Below are positions 50,559-59,890 of a stretch of 64,000 bases of DNA, one piece after another. Position 1 is the stretch's first letter; each line of letters starts with the position of its first letter. The position numbers were made by a program, and so were the translations under genes. This stretch comes from Kitasatospora sp052076145 (lineage in GTDB: Bacteria; Actinomycetota; Actinomycetes; Streptomycetales; Streptomycetaceae): contig NZ_CP197246.1 of the NCBI RefSeq assembly GCF_052076145.1, positions 7,006,001 to 7,070,000 on the forward strand, written 5' to 3'. Below the pieces are notes generated by a model, which was not told the DNA's origin, ran no database searches, and worked only from the letters and a program-made list of their open reading frames with translations.

Positions 50559-52298
50559 CTAGCGGCAGCTGTTCAGGCGGTCCAGGGTGACGTAGCCGTG
50601 GTCGGCGGCGAGCTCGTGGTCGTAGCAACTGCCGTCGGTGGAGCGGCCGGTGTAGTGCTCGGTTGCGCTGCCGTCGGCCTGGACGAGGACGCCGGACTGC
50701 CGTTCGAGCACGCCCTCGGCGGTCAGCCGGTCGTCGGTGGAGTCCAGGAGGCGCCAGTGCCGGCCCTGCTGGGCGGAGTCGGTCAGGTGGCGGGCCACGG
50801 TGGCCTGGCCCTTGACCAGGTAGCTGTCCGCCGCGCTGCCGGGCACGTAGGTGCTGGTGATGTCGATCGGGTAGGACCAGGTGCTGCGGGTGACGTCGGG
50901 GTGGCCGTTGCCCCGGGTGGTGGTGGTCTGCGTCCAGCCCTCGTCGGTCTGCGAACTCGTCTGCTGCTGCGCGCTGTTGCTGATGACGTCCTGGTTGGTG
51001 TAGCTGCCGTGGCGGTCGATCCGGGTGCTGATCCGGCCGCGTGAGGTGTCGACGTACCCGGCGACCGTCCAGTCCCGGCCGGCGGTCGCGGCGATCACGT
51101 CGCTGCCGTCCGCGCGGGTGGTCGTGGCGGTGGCGAGCTCGGGGGCGGGCTGCACGGTGTCGGTGGTGACGGCGCCCGAAGTCTGCTGCCGCCAGGGGTC
51201 GGTGGTGAGGAAGAGGCTGCCGTCGAGCGTCCAGAGGTCGCTGATCCCGGCGGGCGGCAGGAGGGTGACGGTGTGCGGCCTGCCGTCGGTGAGGGTGCCC
51301 GCGAAGGGGGTGAGGTCGACGTCGTACGGGAGGGTGCGGAAGGCGTCGATGCCGGGGATGGGCCGCCACATCAGCGGGCTGATGCCGCCGGTGTAGATGG
51401 CGGGGAAGGGCTGGACGGTGCCGGCCGTGCGGCCGTCCACCTGGACCTGAATCTCGCGGTAGGTGCCGCCGCCGCAGAGGCCGAAGTCGGGGTGCGCGGC
51501 GGCGTAGGCGTCCGGCACGTTGGCGTACCAGAACTCCTCGCAGCCGCCGCCCCGGGCGTAGACCTGGAGGTGGGCCTGCGTCAGGTTCCGGGGGAAGGTG
51601 AGGGTCGAGGTGGCGCTCTGGCCCTTGCCGAGGTTCCACCAGCCGGGGGCGGTGCTGGACTGGGAGACCGGGAGCACCTGGTCGGCGGTGTCGGCGGGCG
51701 GGTTGGCGCGGTCGGCCTGGTAGTAGGTGACCGTCATCGTCATGTGGAAGACGCCGGTGTAGGTGTCGTTGACGAGGTTGCCGAGGTCCACGACGACCGG
51801 CTGCGGGGTGCGCAGCAGCGGGGTGAAGGCGGTGATGTCGGTGTCGACGTGCCACTTGATGCCGTCGGGGTCGGGCTCGGGGGTGCTGGTGCGCAGTACC
51901 TCGGAGCCGCCGATCCAGACGCCCGCCAGCCGGTCGTACTGGCGGCCCGCGACGTTGCCGGACCAGTCGAGCACGACCTTGGACCAAGGGCCGGGGCAGT
52001 CCGGCGGCGGCGTGAGGGTGCCGGTGAAGGGCTGACCGTAGCTGTTGGCGAAGTCGTGCTGCATCGCCGTCACCGTGCAGTGCGGGGTGTTCGGCCGGGT
52101 GACGGGCGGGAGGGCGGTGACGGGGTCGGCGTAGTTGGTCTCGACCCGGCCGGACGGCTGGGCGTCCGCCCTGAGGCTGTCCGCGCTGAGGGTGTGCGGT
52201 GCCGGGGTGCGGACGCTCGCGACGGCCGGGACGGCGGGCAGGACGGTGGCGGCAAGTGCCAGCAGGGCGGCGGCACTCAGGTGCCTGAGGGGTTTCAC
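50559..52298 (-). CDS. Secreted peptide-N-glycosidase A (PNGase A family)
   Basis: Releases whole N-glycans from glycoproteins by cutting the GlcNAc-Asn amide. It has 579 residues: a signal peptide (1-27), then the plant-type PNGase A domain, recognisable by CPGPWSKVVLDWSGNVAGRQ, YDRLAGVWIGGSEVLRTSTP and VVDLGNLVNDTYTG, with a long C-terminal beta-rich part. ATG 52298. It is the last gene of a leftward operon, 25 bases after GH92 mannosidase, behind a sugar importer. The plant-type enzyme tolerates core alpha-1,3-fucose, which would suit a soil organism (family knowledge). Confidence 0.88.
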   Translation of the reverse strand: MKPLRHLSAAALLALAATVLPAVPAVASVRTPAPHTLSADSLRADAQPSGRVETNYADPVTALPPVTRPNTPHCTVTAMQHDFANSYGQPFTGTLTPPPDCPGPWSKVVLDWSGNVAGRQYDRLAGVWIGGSEVLRTSTPEPDPDGIKWHVDTDITAFTPLLRTPQPVVVDLGNLVNDTYTGVFHMTMTVTYYQADRANPPADTADQVLPVSQSSTAPGWWNLGKGQSATSTLTFPRNLTQAHLQVYARGGGCEEFWYANVPDAYAAAHPDFGLCGGGTYREIQVQVDGRTAGTVQPFPAIYTGGISPLMWRPIPGIDAFRTLPYDVDLTPFAGTLTDGRPHTVTLLPPAGISDLWTLDGSLFLTTDPWRQQTSGAVTTDTVQPAPELATATTTRADGSDVIAATAGRDWTVAGYVDTSRGRISTRIDRHGSYTNQDVISNSAQQQTSSQTDEGWTQTTTTRGNGHPDVTRSTWSYPIDITSTYVPGSAADSYLVKGQATVARHLTDSAQQGRHWRLLDSTDDRLTAEGVLERQSGVLVQADGSATEHYTGRSTDGSCYDHELAADHGYVTLDRLNSCR

Positions 52299-52323
52299 GG
52301 GGGGGCTCCTGGGGTGGGTGTGG

Positions 52324-55300
52324 TCAGCCGGTGACGGCGATGCCGTCCGGTACGTTGCCGACGGTGACGGGCGCTCCGGCGGTGCCGGTGGCCGGGTCGA
52401 CCGGGCGGATGTCGTTGGTGTTGGAGTCGACCGCCCACAGGGTGCGGCCGTCTGGGGAGAAGGCGAGCGCGTAGGTGCCGCCGCCGGTGGGGATCAGCGG
52501 CCCGGCGGCGCCGGTCGCGGTGTCGATCGGGGTGACGCCGCCCGCGCCGTTCGCCGCGACGTAGGCCGTCCGCCCGTCGGGTGCGACGGTGACGTACTCG
52601 GGGCCGGTGCCGACCGGCACGGTGCCGGTGACCCGGTAGCCGGCGGTGTCGACGACCGAGACCGTGCCGGAGCCGTTGTTGCTGACGTAGGCCCGGCTGC
52701 CGTCCGGTGTGAACGCGACGCCGAAGGGTGCCGCGCCGACAGCGACGGTGTGGCTGACCGTGCGGGTGGCGAGGTCTACCACGCTGACCGTGCCGTCGCC
52801 TTGGTCGGCGACCCACAGCTCCGTCCCGGCGGGGTTGACGCGCAGCCGCTCGGGTTGGCCGCCGACCTTGACCGGAGCCCCCACGGTCAAGGTCGACGTG
52901 TCGATGGGATGTACCGTGCCGTCGCCGAAGTCGCTGACCCAGACCGTCCGTTGGTCGGGCGTGGCGGCGACGTCGGCGGCGACGCTGCCGGTCTTCACCG
53001 TCGCGGTGACGGCGTTGCTGGTCAGGTCGACGACGGTGACATCGTTGCTGTTGTTGTTCGCGACGAACAGGTGCCCGGCGGCGGTGGTCATGCCGTCGGG
53101 ACCACTGCCGACAGTAATCGGTGGACCGGCGTTGTGGGTCCTGGTGTCCACCGGAGTGACAGTGTTGTCACTGTAGTTGGAGACATACGCGGTGGGAATG
53201 GACTCGCCGGGCCGGGCCACCGTCACCAGCAGGTGGCTACGGGCGATGGCGGCCCCGGATGCTTCGCGTGCGGTGATGCCGAGCTGGTGGTAGCCGGTCG
53301 CGGTGCCGGCGCCCGCGGTGAGCGTGACGCTGGTGGTGGCGACGCCGCCCGCCGGGGCGGTGACGGTCGCGCCGGGCGGCTCGGCCGTCAGCCCGGCCGG
53401 GGCCTGGGACTGCCAGCTGACGGTGGCCGGGCCGCTGCCGAGGGAGTTGTCCACCCGGACGGTGACGGTCGTGCTGGCGCCCGGGGCGAGCCGGGTCTGC
53501 GCCGGGTCGGTGCCCACCGAGGCGCGGGTGGTGGGCGGGAAGGCGGGCCGCCCGGCGCCGAAGGAGGGCGGGGCGTCGGCGCGGCCGGTGCCCCAGCCGA
53601 GATCCGGAGTGGCGCCGAGGGTGAAGTCGAGCCGGTGGACGTGGTCGAGGTCGACCCAGGTGCGGGTGGTGGCGCGCCCGTCGACGCGCAGGCCGTGCAC
53701 GTACGGCTGCCCGGCGCCCGCCGCGTCGACCGTCAACTCCCGTCCGTGCGGCGCGTGCAGGGTGGCGTGCGGGAAGAGCGGGCTGCCGACCACCAGCATC
53801 GGCACGCCGGGCGTCTGCGGGTAGAGGCCGAGCGCGGCCCAGACGTACCAGGAGCTCATCGCCCCGAGGTCGTCGTTGCCCGGCTCGCCGCCGGGCCCGA
53901 GGACGTACAGCGTGTCCATGATCTTCCGGACGGTGGCCTGCGTCTGCCACGGCCGCCCGAGGCTGTCGTACGCCCAGGGCGCCCCGAAGGCGGGCTCGTT
54001 GCCCTGCCAGTGGTAGGGCAGGTTGGGGCCCGCGTTGAGTTGGCCGAAGTACGAGTCGAGACGGGCGGCGGCGGCGCGGTCGCCGCCGAGGCCGTCGGCC
54101 AGGCCGCGCAAGTCCTGCGGCACCATCCAGGTGTACTGGGCGGCGTTGCCCTCCTGGAAGCCGCTCTGGCCGAACCCGCCGGTGGTCTGCACGGGTTGGC
54201 CGGGCGGGAAGGCGCCGTCGGCGTCGCGCGGGCGGATGTAGCCCGTCGCGGTGTCGAAGAGGTTCGCCCAGTTCTGCGAGCGGCTCAGGAAGCGGTCGGC
54301 GACGGCCTGTTGGCCGGTGGCGAGGGCGAGCCGGTGGACGGCGAAGTCGGCGAGCGCGTACTCCAGCGTCTCCGAGGCGCCGTTGGGGACGGGGCTGATC
54401 GAGTCCGAGCCGGTGTTGGGCACGTACCCGAGCTTCAGGTAGTCGGCCCCGTGCGGCCGTTCGACGTACCAGCCCTGGCCGGGGGCTCCGGTGCTGCTCT
54501 CGGCGCCGTGCACCATCGCCCGGACCGCGTGGGCGGTGTCGAAGCCCCGGGCGCCGAAGGCGTAGGCGCTCGCCAGGATCGGATCGGCCGCGTCGCCGTT
54601 CATGACGCCCGTGTAGCCGTTGGCCACGGGCCACTTGGGCAGCCAGCCGCCCTGGTCGGAGTCGTTGAGCAGCGAGGTGGCGATGTCGCTGGTCTCGTCG
54701 GGGGCGATCAGCGCGAGCAGCGGGATCTGCGAACGGTAGATGTCCCAGCCGGAGATGTTGGCGTATTGGGCGTGGCTCGGCGGGGCGGTGTGCACGGCGC
54801 CGTCGAAGCCCGGGTAGCGGCCGTCGGCGTCGCTGAACAGGTTCGGGTGCAGCAGGCAGTGGTAGAGCGCGGTGTAGAAGGTCGCCTGCTGGGCCCGGGT
54901 GCCGCCGGCGACGCCGATCCGGCGCAGGTAGTCGTTCCAGAGCCGCCGGGCGTGCTCGGCGACCTCGCCGACGTTCCAACTTCGGGCCTCGGCAGCGAGG
55001 TTGGCCTCCGCGCCCTGGACGCTCACGTAGCTGACGGCGACCTGCATGCCGACGCTCGCGGCCGTACGGGTGTCGAAGCCGACCCAGCCGCCCTGCGCCC
55101 AGGAGCCCGAGGTGGTGAACGGGCGGTCGAAGCGGGCCGCGAAGTGCACGGTGTAGGTGTCGGACTGGCCGCAGAAGTGGCCGCTGGTGACCGAGCCGGT
55201 GATCTCGCGGTCGCCGACGGTGTGGAAGGCGGCGCCGGAGCCGCCGTTCTGGCTGGCGGCGGTCTTGACCAGCAGCCGGGCCTGGTCGGTCGGCGGGTAG

Positions 55301-55815
55301 CTGAACCGGGCGAGGCCGGTGCGGCGGGTGACGGCGAGCTCGGTGCGGACGCCCCCGGCGGTGACGGCGTACGAGCCCGGGTGGGCGCTCTCCGAGGTGT
55401 GGTCGAACGGCACCGTCGCCGCGCTCGGGTCGGCCGGCAGCGCGCCGGTGAACGGGAGCACGGGGAAGTCACCCGCAACGGCGCAGCCCGGCCCGGAGAG
55501 GTGGGTCAGACTGAAGCCGGTGATCGAGGTGTCGCCGATGTCGTACCCGCCGCCGGGCGGCTTCGACGGTGTGTCGGGGCTCCACTGGAGCATGCCGAAC
55601 GGCACGTCCGCACCGGGGAAGGTGTCCACCTGGCCGACCACACCCCCGCCGCTGCCCGTCCCGGCGAACGGGTCGACCAGGGCGGCCGGGTCGGCAACGG
55701 TCTGGGGTGCGGCAGCCGGGAGTTCGGCGGCCTGGACGGCCGGCGCGAGCGCGACTGCTGCGGTGACGGCGCCCGCGAGCACCAGGGCTCGTACGCGAAT
55801 CGGGAGGCGGGACAA
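52324..55815 (-). CDS. Secreted GH92 alpha-mannosidase fused to a beta-propeller
   Basis: Trims alpha-mannose from N-glycans outside the cell. It has 1163 residues: a signal peptide (1-29), a GH92 domain (about 40-750) with HLSGPGC, the acid glutamate in WQGNEPAF (about 605) and the base aspartates in GNDDLGAMSSWYVW (about 646). A NEW3-like beta-sandwich (770-865) and a YncE/YVTN beta-propeller of about seven blades (875-1163; repeats such as TAYVSNYSDNTVTPVDT) follow. The propeller is not part of the usual GH92 enzyme and may bind glycoprotein or wall. Starts at 55815, 39 bases after the binding-protein gene. Confidence 0.93.
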   Translation of the reverse strand: MSRLPIRVRALVLAGAVTAAVALAPAVQAAELPAAAPQTVADPAALVDPFAGTGSGGGVVGQVDTFPGADVPFGMLQWSPDTPSKPPGGGYDIGDTSITGFSLTHLSGPGCAVAGDFPVLPFTGALPADPSAATVPFDHTSESAHPGSYAVTAGGVRTELAVTRRTGLARFSYPPTDQARLLVKTAASQNGGSGAAFHTVGDREITGSVTSGHFCGQSDTYTVHFAARFDRPFTTSGSWAQGGWVGFDTRTAASVGMQVAVSYVSVQGAEANLAAEARSWNVGEVAEHARRLWNDYLRRIGVAGGTRAQQATFYTALYHCLLHPNLFSDADGRYPGFDGAVHTAPPSHAQYANISGWDIYRSQIPLLALIAPDETSDIATSLLNDSDQGGWLPKWPVANGYTGVMNGDAADPILASAYAFGARGFDTAHAVRAMVHGAESSTGAPGQGWYVERPHGADYLKLGYVPNTGSDSISPVPNGASETLEYALADFAVHRLALATGQQAVADRFLSRSQNWANLFDTATGYIRPRDADGAFPPGQPVQTTGGFGQSGFQEGNAAQYTWMVPQDLRGLADGLGGDRAAAARLDSYFGQLNAGPNLPYHWQGNEPAFGAPWAYDSLGRPWQTQATVRKIMDTLYVLGPGGEPGNDDLGAMSSWYVWAALGLYPQTPGVPMLVVGSPLFPHATLHAPHGRELTVDAAGAGQPYVHGLRVDGRATTRTWVDLDHVHRLDFTLGATPDLGWGTGRADAPPSFGAGRPAFPPTTRASVGTDPAQTRLAPGASTTVTVRVDNSLGSGPATVSWQSQAPAGLTAEPPGATVTAPAGGVATTSVTLTAGAGTATGYHQLGITAREASGAAIARSHLLVTVARPGESIPTAYVSNYSDNTVTPVDTRTHNAGPPITVGSGPDGMTTAAGHLFVANNNSNDVTVVDLTSNAVTATVKTGSVAADVAATPDQRTVWVSDFGDGTVHPIDTSTLTVGAPVKVGGQPERLRVNPAGTELWVADQGDGTVSVVDLATRTVSHTVAVGAAPFGVAFTPDGSRAYVSNNGSGTVSVVDTAGYRVTGTVPVGTGPEYVTVAPDGRTAYVAANGAGGVTPIDTATGAAGPLIPTGGGTYALAFSPDGRTLWAVDSNTNDIRPVDPATGTAGAPVTVGNVPDGIAVTG

Positions 55816-55854
55816 GCAACTACCCCTTCCGGCAACGACATCGGTAACAGGAGG

Positions 55855-56826
55855 TCAGGAGGTGCAGTCGGCGCGGTAGAGGAAGTGGGCGACGGCGGGG
55901 TCGTGCAGGTTGTCGCGGGTGATGCTCGCCAGGTTGGTCTGGATGAGATCGGTGACCGGCTTCTTGCCGATGGCGTTGGCGAGCTGGTCGACGGCCTGCT
56001 GACCGATCCCGTACGGGTCCTGGGAGATGAGTGCGTCGACGGCGCCGTTCTCCAGCGCCTGCACCTGCTGCGGGCCCGCGTCGAAGGAGACGACCTTGAC
56101 CTTGCCCTGGTGTCCGGCGTTCTTGAGGCCGGTGCCGACGCCTTCGCCGGTCTGGGAGTTGGCGGTGAAGATGCCGGTCAGGCCCGGGTGCGCGGCGAGC
56201 TCGTCGCCGACGGCGGAGGCAGCGCCCTGGGCGGTGTCGCCGACCTGGCGGACGTCGACGAGCTTGATGCCCGGGTACTTGGCCGTCAGCTCCTGCTTGA
56301 AGCCTTCGATCCGGGAGTTGGTGGTGGTCGTGGTGAGATCCGGCGTGAGGACGGCGATCTCGCCGGTGCCGCCGAGCAGTTGGCCCATCGTGTCGGCGGC
56401 CTGCTGGCCGCCCTGGGCGTTGTTGGAGGAGATGTGGGTGACACCGAGCGAGGTGTCGGCCAGTGAGGTGTCGACGATCGCGACCTTCGCCCCGGCGCTC
56501 TGCAGCGTCTTGACGGGCGTCGCCAGCGAGTTGGGGTCGACGGGGGAGATCAGCACCCCGCTGGGCCGGTTTGCGGTCACGCTGTTGACCGAGCTGACCT
56601 GCTCGGGGACGCTCCAGTTGGCGGAGCCGGTGGCGGTGAAGCTGAAGCCGAGCTTCTTCGCCTCGGCGGCGGCCCCGCACTTCATCGTGATGTAGAACGG
56701 ATCGCCGGTCTTTCCGGCGACGAACGCGATGCTGGTGGCCGAGCCGGAGCCGCCGGTGCTGTCGCAGCCGGTGGCGAGGACGGCGAGGCCGAGGGCGGTG
56801 GCCGTGAGGAGCAGGCGAGGGTGCAT
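55855..56826 (-). CDS. Sugar ABC transporter substrate-binding lipoprotein
   Basis: Binds the imported sugar at the outer face of the membrane. It has 323 residues: lipobox VLATGC (Cys21), then a type I binding fold with AFVAGKTGDPFYITMKCGA, ISPVDPNSLATPVK and VVSFDAGPQQVQAL. Similar to ribose/xylose-type binding proteins, but the ligand cannot be read from sequence. It lies between the permease gene and GH92 in a single operon, so mannose or a small manno-oligosaccharide is the likely ligand (inference). Confidence 0.9.
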   Translation of the reverse strand: MHPRLLLTATALGLAVLATGCDSTGGSGSATSIAFVAGKTGDPFYITMKCGAAAEAKKLGFSFTATGSANWSVPEQVSSVNSVTANRPSGVLISPVDPNSLATPVKTLQSAGAKVAIVDTSLADTSLGVTHISSNNAQGGQQAADTMGQLLGGTGEIAVLTPDLTTTTTNSRIEGFKQELTAKYPGIKLVDVRQVGDTAQGAASAVGDELAAHPGLTGIFTANSQTGEGVGTGLKNAGHQGKVKVVSFDAGPQQVQALENGAVDALISQDPYGIGQQAVDQLANAIGKKPVTDLIQTNLASITRDNLHDPAVAHFLYRADCTS

Positions 56827-56856
56827 CGGGAGTCCTTGTCTACGAGCCGGAGTGAG

Positions 56857-57858
56857 TCAGCGCTGCCGTCTGCGGCGGCGGAGTTGGTCGGACCAGACGG
56901 CGACCACCAGCACCCCGCCGACGGCGACGGTCTGCCAGAAGGACTGCACCTGGAGGATGGTGAATCCGCTCTGCAGGACGGCTGGGATGAACACCCCGAT
57001 GACGCTGCCGATCACCGAGCCGCTGCCGCCGAAGAGGCTGGTACCGCCGAGCACGACGGCGGCGATCGCGGTCAGGTTGTCCTGGGTGCCGCTGGTGAGG
57101 GTGGTGCTGCTGAAGTGCGCGAGGTTCAACACCCCGGCGAGCCCGGCGAGCAGGCCCGACAGCGCGTACACCTTGACGAGGTGACGGTCGACCCGGATGC
57201 CGACCCGCTGGGCGGCCTCGACGTTGGAGCCGATGGCGAGGGTGTAGCGGCCGAAGCGGGTCAGCCCCAGCCCGGCGGTGGCGGCGGCGACCACCAGCAC
57301 GGCGATCACGATCAGCCAGGGCACGCCGAAGAGGGTGCCGCTGCCGAGGCTGTCGGCGAGCGCCGTCGGCACGTTGCCGGTGTCGACGCCGTGGGTGAGG
57401 ATCTGCGCGGTGCCCAGCGCCATGCCGAGCGTGCCGAGGGTGACGATCAGCGGCGGCACCTTCGCCTTGGCGATGAGCAGGCCGTTCAGCGTGCCCCAGC
57501 CGAGCCCCGCCGCGACACCGGCGGCGGCACCGGCGGCGATCACGCCCCAGCCCGCGTGCGGGCCGCTGTCCAGCGCGTTCATCGTCTTCACCGCGACCAC
57601 GCCGGAGAAGATCAGCACCGAGCCGACCGAGAGGTCGATCCCGGCGGTGACGATGACGAAGGTCTGCCCGACGGCCAGCAGCACCAGGATCGCCGACTCG
57701 GTGGTGATGCTGCGGAGTTCGAAGACGGTCGCGAAGGCGTTGGGCCGCAGGATCGAGAACACCAGCACGAGGGCGAGCAGGACGAGGAAGGTCCAGACTG
57801 TGTTCTGTCCGCGCAGGCGGGCGAACTGGCGGGCGGGCAGGGCCCGGATGCCGTTCAC
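56857..57858 (-). CDS. Sugar ABC transporter permease
   Basis: Membrane subunit of 333 residues with about nine helices, the loop GQTFVIVTAGIDLSVGSVLI, AIGSNVEAAQRVGI and AAVVLGGTSLFGG. ATG 57858 overlaps the ATPase stop by four bases, so translation is coupled. A 30-base gap separates it from the binding-protein gene. Only one permease gene is present, so a homodimer is expected. Confidence 0.92.
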   Translation of the reverse strand: MNGIRALPARQFARLRGQNTVWTFLVLLALVLVFSILRPNAFATVFELRSITTESAILVLLAVGQTFVIVTAGIDLSVGSVLIFSGVVAVKTMNALDSGPHAGWGVIAAGAAAGVAAGLGWGTLNGLLIAKAKVPPLIVTLGTLGMALGTAQILTHGVDTGNVPTALADSLGSGTLFGVPWLIVIAVLVVAAATAGLGLTRFGRYTLAIGSNVEAAQRVGIRVDRHLVKVYALSGLLAGLAGVLNLAHFSSTTLTSGTQDNLTAIAAVVLGGTSLFGGSGSVIGSVIGVFIPAVLQSGFTILQVQSFWQTVAVGGVLVVAVWSDQLRRRRRQR

Positions 57859-58652
57859 TGCGAGTCCTCCTCGGGGTGGGGCGTGTCGGTGGCGGGTGCG
57901 GTCTGGTCGAGTGCGCCGGTCATGGCGGCCACCAGCTCCTCCAGTGAGGTCTGCGCGGCCTCGAAGCGGGCCACCCGGCGTCCGAGCCGCAGCACCTCGA
58001 CGCGGTCGGCCACCGAGAGCACCTCGGGCATGTTGTGGCTGATCAGCACCACGGCCACCCCGCGTTCGCGGACCCGGCGGATCAGCTCCAGCACGCGTTC
58101 GCGCTGCACCACGCCGAGCGCGGCCGTCGGTTCGTCCATGAACACCACCCGGGAGGCCCAGGCGACGGAGCGGGCGATCGCCACGCTCTGCCGCTGACCA
58201 CCGGAGAGGGTGGCCACTGGCGCGTCCAACTCCTTGAGTTCGACGCCGAGCTCGGCGAAGGCGGTGACGGCGCGGCGGCGCATCGCCGGCTTGTCCAGCA
58301 CGCCGAGCGCGCCGAGCAGGCCGCCGCGCAGCTGCTCGCGGCCGAGGAAGAGATTGGCGGCGGCGTCGAGATCAGCGGCGAGTGCGAGATCCTGGTAGAC
58401 GGTCTCTATCCCGGCCGCCTGGGCATCCCTGGGCCCGGCGAAGCTGACGGGGCGGCCGGCGAGCAGGATCTCCCCGCCGTCCGGGGCGACGGCGCCGACC
58501 AGGGTCTTGACCAGCGTCGACTTGCCCGCGCCGTTGTCGCCGACCAGGGCGACCACTTCGCCCGCGTGCACGGCGAAGTCGGCGCCGTCGAGCGCCTGGA
58601 CGTGGCCGTAGGTCTTGACCAACCCACGGGCTTCCAGCAGGGGTTCGGGCAC
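57855..58652 (-). CDS. Sugar ABC transporter ATPase, single domain
   Basis: Energises the importer. It has 265 residues with one ABC module: Walker A GDNGAGKST, signature TLSGGQRQS, Walker B VVFMDEPTAALG and the switch histidine in LISHNMPE. Sugar importers of this class often use a double-length ATPase; this one is a half-size homodimer, as in some Streptomyces and FrcA-like systems. GTG 58652 has GAGGAGGAG upstream and is preferred to the longer in-frame start. First gene of the five-gene leftward operon, with an operator at 58688. Confidence 0.92.
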   Translation of the reverse strand: MPEPLLEARGLVKTYGHVQALDGADFAVHAGEVVALVGDNGAGKSTLVKTLVGAVAPDGGEILLAGRPVSFAGPRDAQAAGIETVYQDLALAADLDAAANLFLGREQLRGGLLGALGVLDKPAMRRRAVTAFAELGVELKELDAPVATLSGGQRQSVAIARSVAWASRVVFMDEPTAALGVVQRERVLELIRRVRERGVAVVLISHNMPEVLSVADRVEVLRLGRRVARFEAAQTSLEELVAAMTGALDQTAPATDTPHPEEDSQ

Positions 58653-58687
58653 AGTGCTCCTCCTCGCCTCGCGGGGCCTCGTGGAAG

Positions 58688-58699
58688 GACAACGTTGTC
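58688..58699. promoter_or_regulatory. LacI operator of the N-glycan operon
   Basis: GACAACGTTGTC, a perfect 12-base palindrome 36 bases before the ATPase start. An identical palindrome lies at 58825, before the divergent LacI gene. Confidence 0.8.
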
Positions 58700-58824
58700 G
58701 CGGTTGGCATGTACTCATGCAAGGTTGGCTGCTGTCAAGGCTCCCGGCCGTAACTTCTGTTGCTCAAGTGCACTTGAGTAGAAGGTTTTTGACCGGACAT
58801 CTGCATCGGCCGGACTACACTCCC

Positions 58825-58836
58825 GACAACGTTGTC
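58825..58836. promoter_or_regulatory. LacI operator of the divergent regulator gene
   Basis: GACAACGTTGTC, a perfect palindrome 19 bases before the regulator start, 137 bases (about 13 helical turns) from its twin at 58688. The arrangement indicates joint repression of both directions. Confidence 0.8.
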
Positions 58837-58854
58837 AGCCGAAGGGGGCCACAG

Positions 58855-59853
58855 ATGACCGAGGGCAGACCCACGATGAAGGACGTGGCCGCCGTCGCCG
58901 GAGTCGCCCTCAAGACCGTGTCCCGGGTGGTGAACGGTGAGCCCGGCGTCCGCACCGCGACGGCCGAGCGGGTCCGCCGGGCCGTCGAGCAGCTGGGCTT
59001 CCGCCCCAACGACAGCGCGCGGCTGCTCCGGCAGGGGCGGCGCACCTGCAGCATCGGCCTGATCGTCGAGGACGTCTCCGACCCGTTCTACTCCACGCTC
59101 AACCGGGCGGTGGAGGAGGTGGCGCGGGCGCACGGCGCCCTGCTGCTCACCGGCTCGTCGGCACAGGACCCGGAACGGGAGCGGGAGTTGGCGACGGCCT
59201 TCTGCGCCCGGCGGGCGGACGGCCTGATCATCGTTCCGACCGCCGCCGACCACGGCTACCTGGCACCCGAGATGGCGGCGGGCACAGCGGTGGTCGCCGT
59301 CGACCGGCCGGTGCCGGGGCTGGCCGCCGACACCGTCCTCAGCGACAACCGGGGCGGCAGCCGGGCGGGGGTCGAGCACCTGCTGCGGCAGGGCCACCGG
59401 CGGGTCGGCTATCTCGGCGACTCGCCGGGCATCTTCACGGCGGTCGAGCGGCTGGCGGGCTACCAGGAGGCGATGGCGGCGGCCGGGTGCGAGGTGCGGC
59501 CGTCATGGGTGTCGATGGCGCGGCCCGACGCGGTCGGCATCCGGCTGGCGCTCGACCGGATGCTGGCCGGGCGGTGGCCGGTCACGGCGCTGATGTGTGG
59601 CAACAACCGGACGAGTGTGGCGGTGCTGCGGGAGCTCGGGGCCCGGGGCGGCAGCCCGGCGCTGGTCGGCTTCGACGACTTCGAGCTGGCCGATCTGCTG
59701 GCGGTGCCGGTCACGGTGGTCGCCCAGGACGCCGTCCGGCTGGGGCGGACGGCGGCCGAGCTGTTGTTCCGCCGGATTGGTGGGGAAGTGGGGCAGCCGC
59801 AGCGGATCTCGTTGGCCACGCGGCTGGTGGTGCGGGGGAGCGGGGAGATGTGA
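58855..59853 (+). CDS. LacI family transcriptional regulator of the N-glycan operon
   Basis: Repressor of 332 residues. Helix-turn-helix MKDVAAVAGVALKTVSRVVN; its recognition positions (ALKT) differ from the SHQT of the three arabinose-region LacI proteins, matching the different operator (GACAACGTTGTC). The sensor domain shows IGLIVEDVSDPFYSTL, ALMCGNNRTSVAVL and LVGFDDFELADLL. ATG 58855 has GGGGG upstream. It is divergent from the importer/GH92/PNGase operon, with both promoters between paired operators. The inducer is probably mannose or an N-glycan fragment (inference). Confidence 0.93.
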   Translation: MTEGRPTMKDVAAVAGVALKTVSRVVNGEPGVRTATAERVRRAVEQLGFRPNDSARLLRQGRRTCSIGLIVEDVSDPFYSTLNRAVEEVARAHGALLLTGSSAQDPERERELATAFCARRADGLIIVPTAADHGYLAPEMAAGTAVVAVDRPVPGLAADTVLSDNRGGSRAGVEHLLRQGHRRVGYLGDSPGIFTAVERLAGYQEAMAAAGCEVRPSWVSMARPDAVGIRLALDRMLAGRWPVTALMCGNNRTSVAVLRELGARGGSPALVGFDDFELADLLAVPVTVVAQDAVRLGRTAAELLFRRIGGEVGQPQRISLATRLVVRGSGEM

Positions 59854-59890
59854 GGTGGCATCGCCGGGGCGTCGGCCATTTACGGACTGA

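Noticed and set aside
52135..56466. A 1443-codon open frame on the plus strand, antisense to PNGase A, GH92 and the binding protein.
   Set aside because: It is a by-product of GC-rich codon use on the other strand: low-complexity Gly/Val/Arg composition, no domain, no ribosome site, and the opposing genes are unmistakable.
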